Positions 61,960 to 64,000 of a stretch of DNA of 64,000 nucleotides are shown piece after piece. The stretch's first letter is position 1, and every line of letters begins with the position of its first letter. Origin of the DNA: an uncultured Aquimarina sp. (GTDB lineage: Bacteria; Bacteroidota; Bacteroidia; Flavobacteriales; Flavobacteriaceae). The notes under the pieces are model-generated. The model was not told the origin of the DNA, made no database searches, and saw nothing but the letters and a program-made list of their open reading frames with translations. The translations under genes and the position numbers were made by a program. The stretch lies in the NCBI GenBank assembly GCA_947500845.1, contig CANMTP010000011.1:53849-117848 (forward strand), read 5' to 3'.

Positions 61960-62133
61960 AATTCGAGTGATTTTTCGTAATGATCTCTGGACTCCGCTCG
62001 ATATAACATGAAGAAAAATTAGCCTGTCTGCCTTTGAAGGACTATTGAGAATAGCTTTTTGAATCCAAAATCCTATTCTAGATACCTGCCCCGGCAGGCG
62101 GGCACTTCTTCTTTCGATCGAAGCACTCGAATT
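61960..62133. repeat. MITE-like intergenic element with terminal inverted repeats
   Basis: AATTCGAGTG (61960-61969) and CACTCGAATT (62124-62133) are perfect 10-bp inverted ends of a 174-bp segment. It contains CTGGACTCCGCTCGA and the palindrome CCTGCC-CC-GGCAGG (62085-62098), phrases typical of Bacteroidota dispersed intergenic repeats. No other copy occurs in this window. It fills most of the kinase/regulator intergenic region. Confidence 0.5.
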
Positions 62134-62191
62134 AACAGATTTTGAATAAAATAATTAAAATGCTCAATGGGCTATTCATATAAATCATTAA

Positions 62192-62932
62192 ATGAAACAA
62201 ACAATTTCTGCGGTTATTATAGAAGATGAAGAAGAAGCAACCATATACCTGACATCGATTCTTCAAAAGCTCTGCGATTCTATACAAATTATTGCTACTT
62301 CAAACTGTGTTATTGATGCAATTAAAATCTTGAACAGCACTACTCCAGAATTAGTATTCATGGATATAAAACTGTTAGATGGTGATGCTTTTCAAATCCT
62401 TGATGCAATACATGATTATAATTTTGAAGTTATTTTCATAACTGCATATAGTGATTATCTTGAAAAAGCCCTTGAGTATCATGCATTCAATTTTGTTCAA
62501 AAACCTATAGATACCGCTAAATTAAAGAACATCGTTCAGCGGTATATTCGTCTAAAAGATCGTCTTTTTACTAAGCAAAAATATATAGTATTCAAAGAAT
62601 TTATGACCGAGTCTAGATTACTGATCTATACTGGCAATGAACATAACTTATTAGAAATAGACAGCATCATAAAATGTTGTGCAGATGGTAATTATACGAT
62701 TTTTACCACGAAACATAAAAGAGATTATTTAGCATCAAAACCACTTAAATACTATGAAGAGTTACTTTCGGAAAAAGGCTTTTTTAGAGCAAGCAGGTCA
62801 GTACTTGTTAATATAAAACATATTCAATCTATTTATAAAAAAGAATCATTAGTACTTAGTAATAACGAAAAAGTGATCGTATCAACCCGAAATAAATCAA
62901 AATTAACTAATCTTATTAAAGAACTCGCTTAA
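62192..62932 (+). CDS. LytTR-family response regulator
   Basis: The 246-residue protein has an N-terminal receiver domain (acidic pocket E11/D12, phosphoacceptor Asp58 in LVFMDIKLLDG, Thr84 in IFITAYS, Lys104 in FVQKPI) and a C-terminal LytTR DNA-binding domain (IDSIIKCCADGNYTIF; FFRASRSVLVNIKHIQSI; VIVSTRNKSKLTNLI). It pairs with the divergent LytS-type kinase. LytTR regulators often control bacteriocin and virulence genes by binding direct repeats; the leader-peptide gene 159 bp downstream is a good candidate target. Confidence 0.95.
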   Translation: MKQTISAVIIEDEEEATIYLTSILQKLCDSIQIIATSNCVIDAIKILNSTTPELVFMDIKLLDGDAFQILDAIHDYNFEVIFITAYSDYLEKALEYHAFNFVQKPIDTAKLKNIVQRYIRLKDRLFTKQKYIVFKEFMTESRLLIYTGNEHNLLEIDSIIKCCADGNYTIFTTKHKRDYLASKPLKYYEELLSEKGFFRASRSVLVNIKHIQSIYKKESLVLSNNEKVIVSTRNKSKLTNLIKELA

Positions 62933-63091
62933 ACCCATATACCGATCATTTACAATTAATACATTCTCGCTTATCAATTAGTAAGCTATTTAGTCTCTTT
63001 TACATTCTATATTTAGAATCTAATTCGAATAGACATAAACTTGAATGTCTTTAAATTTTCAAGAAATACAAATTATTAATCTTACATCGTT

Positions 63092-63247
63092 ATGTTAAAA
63101 AACATTTTAAAAGTAGAAGGGATTGAGAAATTAGATCGAGGCAAACTAAAGTCAATTAACGGATCATGGTGGAGCGGTTGTACAGAGAATCAATGCTGGT
63201 GGGATGGACCGCGTTGGACATGCTGTCCTGGAGTGCCTGACCAATAA
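63092..63247 (+). CDS. Trp/Cys-rich peptide with bacteriocin-type leader
   Basis: This 51-residue ORF has a Bacteroidota-type leader, MLKNILKVEGIEKLDRGKLK, ending SINGS where GG is usual, then a 26-residue core with five Trp and five or so Cys/Trp pairs: WWSGCTENQCWWDGPRWTCC then PGVPDQ. The leader resembles those cut by C39 peptidase/ABC exporters; no such exporter is in this window, so it would act in trans. It lies 159 bp after the LytTR regulator on the same strand and ends before a hairpin. Candidate roles are a secreted antimicrobial, a signal peptide for the adjacent kinase, or a RiPP precursor. Confidence 0.7.
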   Translation: MLKNILKVEGIEKLDRGKLKSINGSWWSGCTENQCWWDGPRWTCCPGVPDQ

Positions 63248-63257
63248 AATCTAATTA

Positions 63258-63298
63258 AAATTCAATACTGGTCATCAATTCAACGACCAGTATTGAAT
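63258..63298 (+). terminator. Hairpin after the leader-peptide gene
   Basis: ATTCAATACTGGTC pairs perfectly (14 bp) with GACCAGTATTGAAT over a 10-nt loop. The T-run is weak, so it may serve as terminator and RNA stabiliser. Confidence 0.6.
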
Positions 63299-63484
63299 AT
63301 AAATAACATTTTCAAATTTTTTTATATTACTAATAAGCTTGATCCTACACAAGCGAAGCTGATCATCAGTATAATCACTATTGAACTCGTTTACAGCATT
63401 GTTGATTTTATCATTTTCGGCCTCGAGAAAGTATCCATGAATTTCTTCCTACTGGTCTTCACTAAGAATTTCATCAATCCATCA
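63265..63484 (-). pseudogene. Degraded minus-strand gene fragment
   Basis: The minus-strand frame reads WIDEILSEDQ, a TAG stop, then EEIHGYFLEAENDKINNAV and DYTDDQLRLCRIKLISNI before a stop near the hairpin. It is coherent helical protein sequence with an internal stop and no start codon. It is a remnant of an unrecognised gene. Confidence 0.35.
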
Positions 63485-63531
63485 CGTGCTATTTAGCCTG
63501 GCACATTACACATAATAGTTCTCATGCCTTT

Positions 63532-63604
63532 AGTAAATTACCTCGGGGCAAGCCCAGAGGCATTCGTTAGAAACAAATTTTTTATTTCAAGGTAAGCCTT
63601 GGGG
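63532..63604 (+). repeat. Dispersed ~100-bp palindromic repeat, copy 3 (partial)
   Basis: AGTAAATTACC, then AAGCCCAGAGGCAT, then TTTATTTCAAGGTAAGCCTTGGGG follow the order of copies 1 and 2 (AGTAAACTACC...GGCATCG...ATTTTGATTTCGAGGCAAGCC). The 3' third (CATTTAAA...CGAGTAAA) is missing. Confidence 0.6.
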
Positions 63605-63699
63605 TATATACCCTTTGGCGGTACCAATAAAATTGGGCTTTTCCATACCCTTGGCAGAAGCGATATTATTGAGGGGCAGTTTGCAGTCTAGATTCTGGA

Positions 63700-63885
63700 T
63701 GATATATAATTTTAGATCCCTATGTTGCACCTGTACATTTTACTACAAAATCCTCAGGTTGAATAATTACATTTTCTTTTACACATGCAGCAATAAATTT
63801 TGCAAATGTTTTATTACACTTGTTACTTTATCTTTTACAACAATATAAAGTTTATCAAACTCTTTGAAATTCCAAGACCCGGGCA
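63700..63885 (-). pseudogene. Frameshifted minus-strand gene remnant
   Basis: One minus-strand frame reads WNFKEFDKLYIVVKDKVTSV; a frame change within a few codons continues KTFAKFIAACVKENVIIQ then PEDFVVKCTGAT to a TAG. The two halves join into one plausible protein tail, so a frameshift has broken the gene. The family is not recognised. The last ~100 bp of the window show nothing further. Confidence 0.35.
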
Positions 63886-64000
63886 CCTAAGGACTATACT
63901 CTCATAATAAAAAAATTCTGTTTTAATTAACGTGAGTTCGGTTTAAGGCTTACCCAATTCTTTGTAGGTTATCTATATTGATATTTGGTTTAGTTGGGTA

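Noticed and set aside
63293..63848. Plus-strand ORFs of 67 and 77 residues at the window end
   Set aside because: They are low-complexity shadows; coherent protein-like sequence in these intervals is on the minus strand and interrupted.

Overview
The window is AT-rich and almost certainly comes from a marine flavobacterium (Bacteroidota, Flavobacteriaceae; Aquimarina-like is my best guess). The reasons are a type IX secretion C-terminal sorting domain, several TonB-dependent receptors with carboxypeptidase-like N-terminal extensions, DUF4856/imelysin/HTTM and DUF4266/DUF3570 gene sets, YfiT, DUF3276 and DUF1573 proteins, and promoters matching the Bacteroidota form TTTG-N(about 19)-TAnnTTTG. 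I found no rRNA, tRNA, CRISPR array or intact insertion sequence.

Layout. 1-4.6 kb: periplasmic PPIase genes (minus strand), SRPBCC and GNAT proteins, and a Skp/OmpH chaperone. 5-14 kb: an accessory island with a membrane-anchored AraC regulator. Two long lipoproteins there share an almost identical 1.2-kb 5' part but have unrelated C-terminal domains (papain-like against HExxH metallopeptidase-like). Between and after them lie small secreted or lipoprotein genes, a decayed orphan copy of the papain-like tail and a small gene broken by a stop. This looks like a polymorphic toxin/immunity locus. An M23 peptidase and guaB follow. 15.5-21 kb: secreted hydrolases (crystallin-repeat basic secretory peptidase with T9SS tail, GH16, PagL-like deacylase), interleaved with two copies of an apparently structured RNA of about 170 nt. 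21-30 kb: ECF42-type sigma factor with two DGPF/YciI proteins, PD40 and NTF2-like secreted proteins, Ada-like repair protein, a thioredoxin-DUF4266-DUF3570 cluster, a tiny Cys/Lys-rich ORF and ferritin. 30-38 kb: a PAS protein, a DUF4856-imelysin-HTTM-TonB receptor cluster that probably serves iron or heme uptake, and a heme-binding protein. 38-59.7 kb: mostly housekeeping genes (HMG-CoA lyase, TerC, LysE, PyrD, a large TonB receptor, PepT, YajC, NusB, leucine dehydrogenase-like, ABC exporter, M14 carboxypeptidase, a cyclophilin-FKBP fusion). 59.9-64 kb: a LytS-type histidine kinase and a divergent LytTR regulator, followed by an unannotated Trp/Cys-rich peptide with a bacteriocin-type leader, then degraded DNA.

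The most interesting signals are the lipoprotein toxin pair with its orphan cassette and shared upstream dyad, the leader peptide beside the LytTR system, the two-copy structured RNA, and a family of dispersed repeats of about 100 bp (three copies). Toxin, immunity and peptide-signal roles are inferences from architecture; none was tested by a database search.
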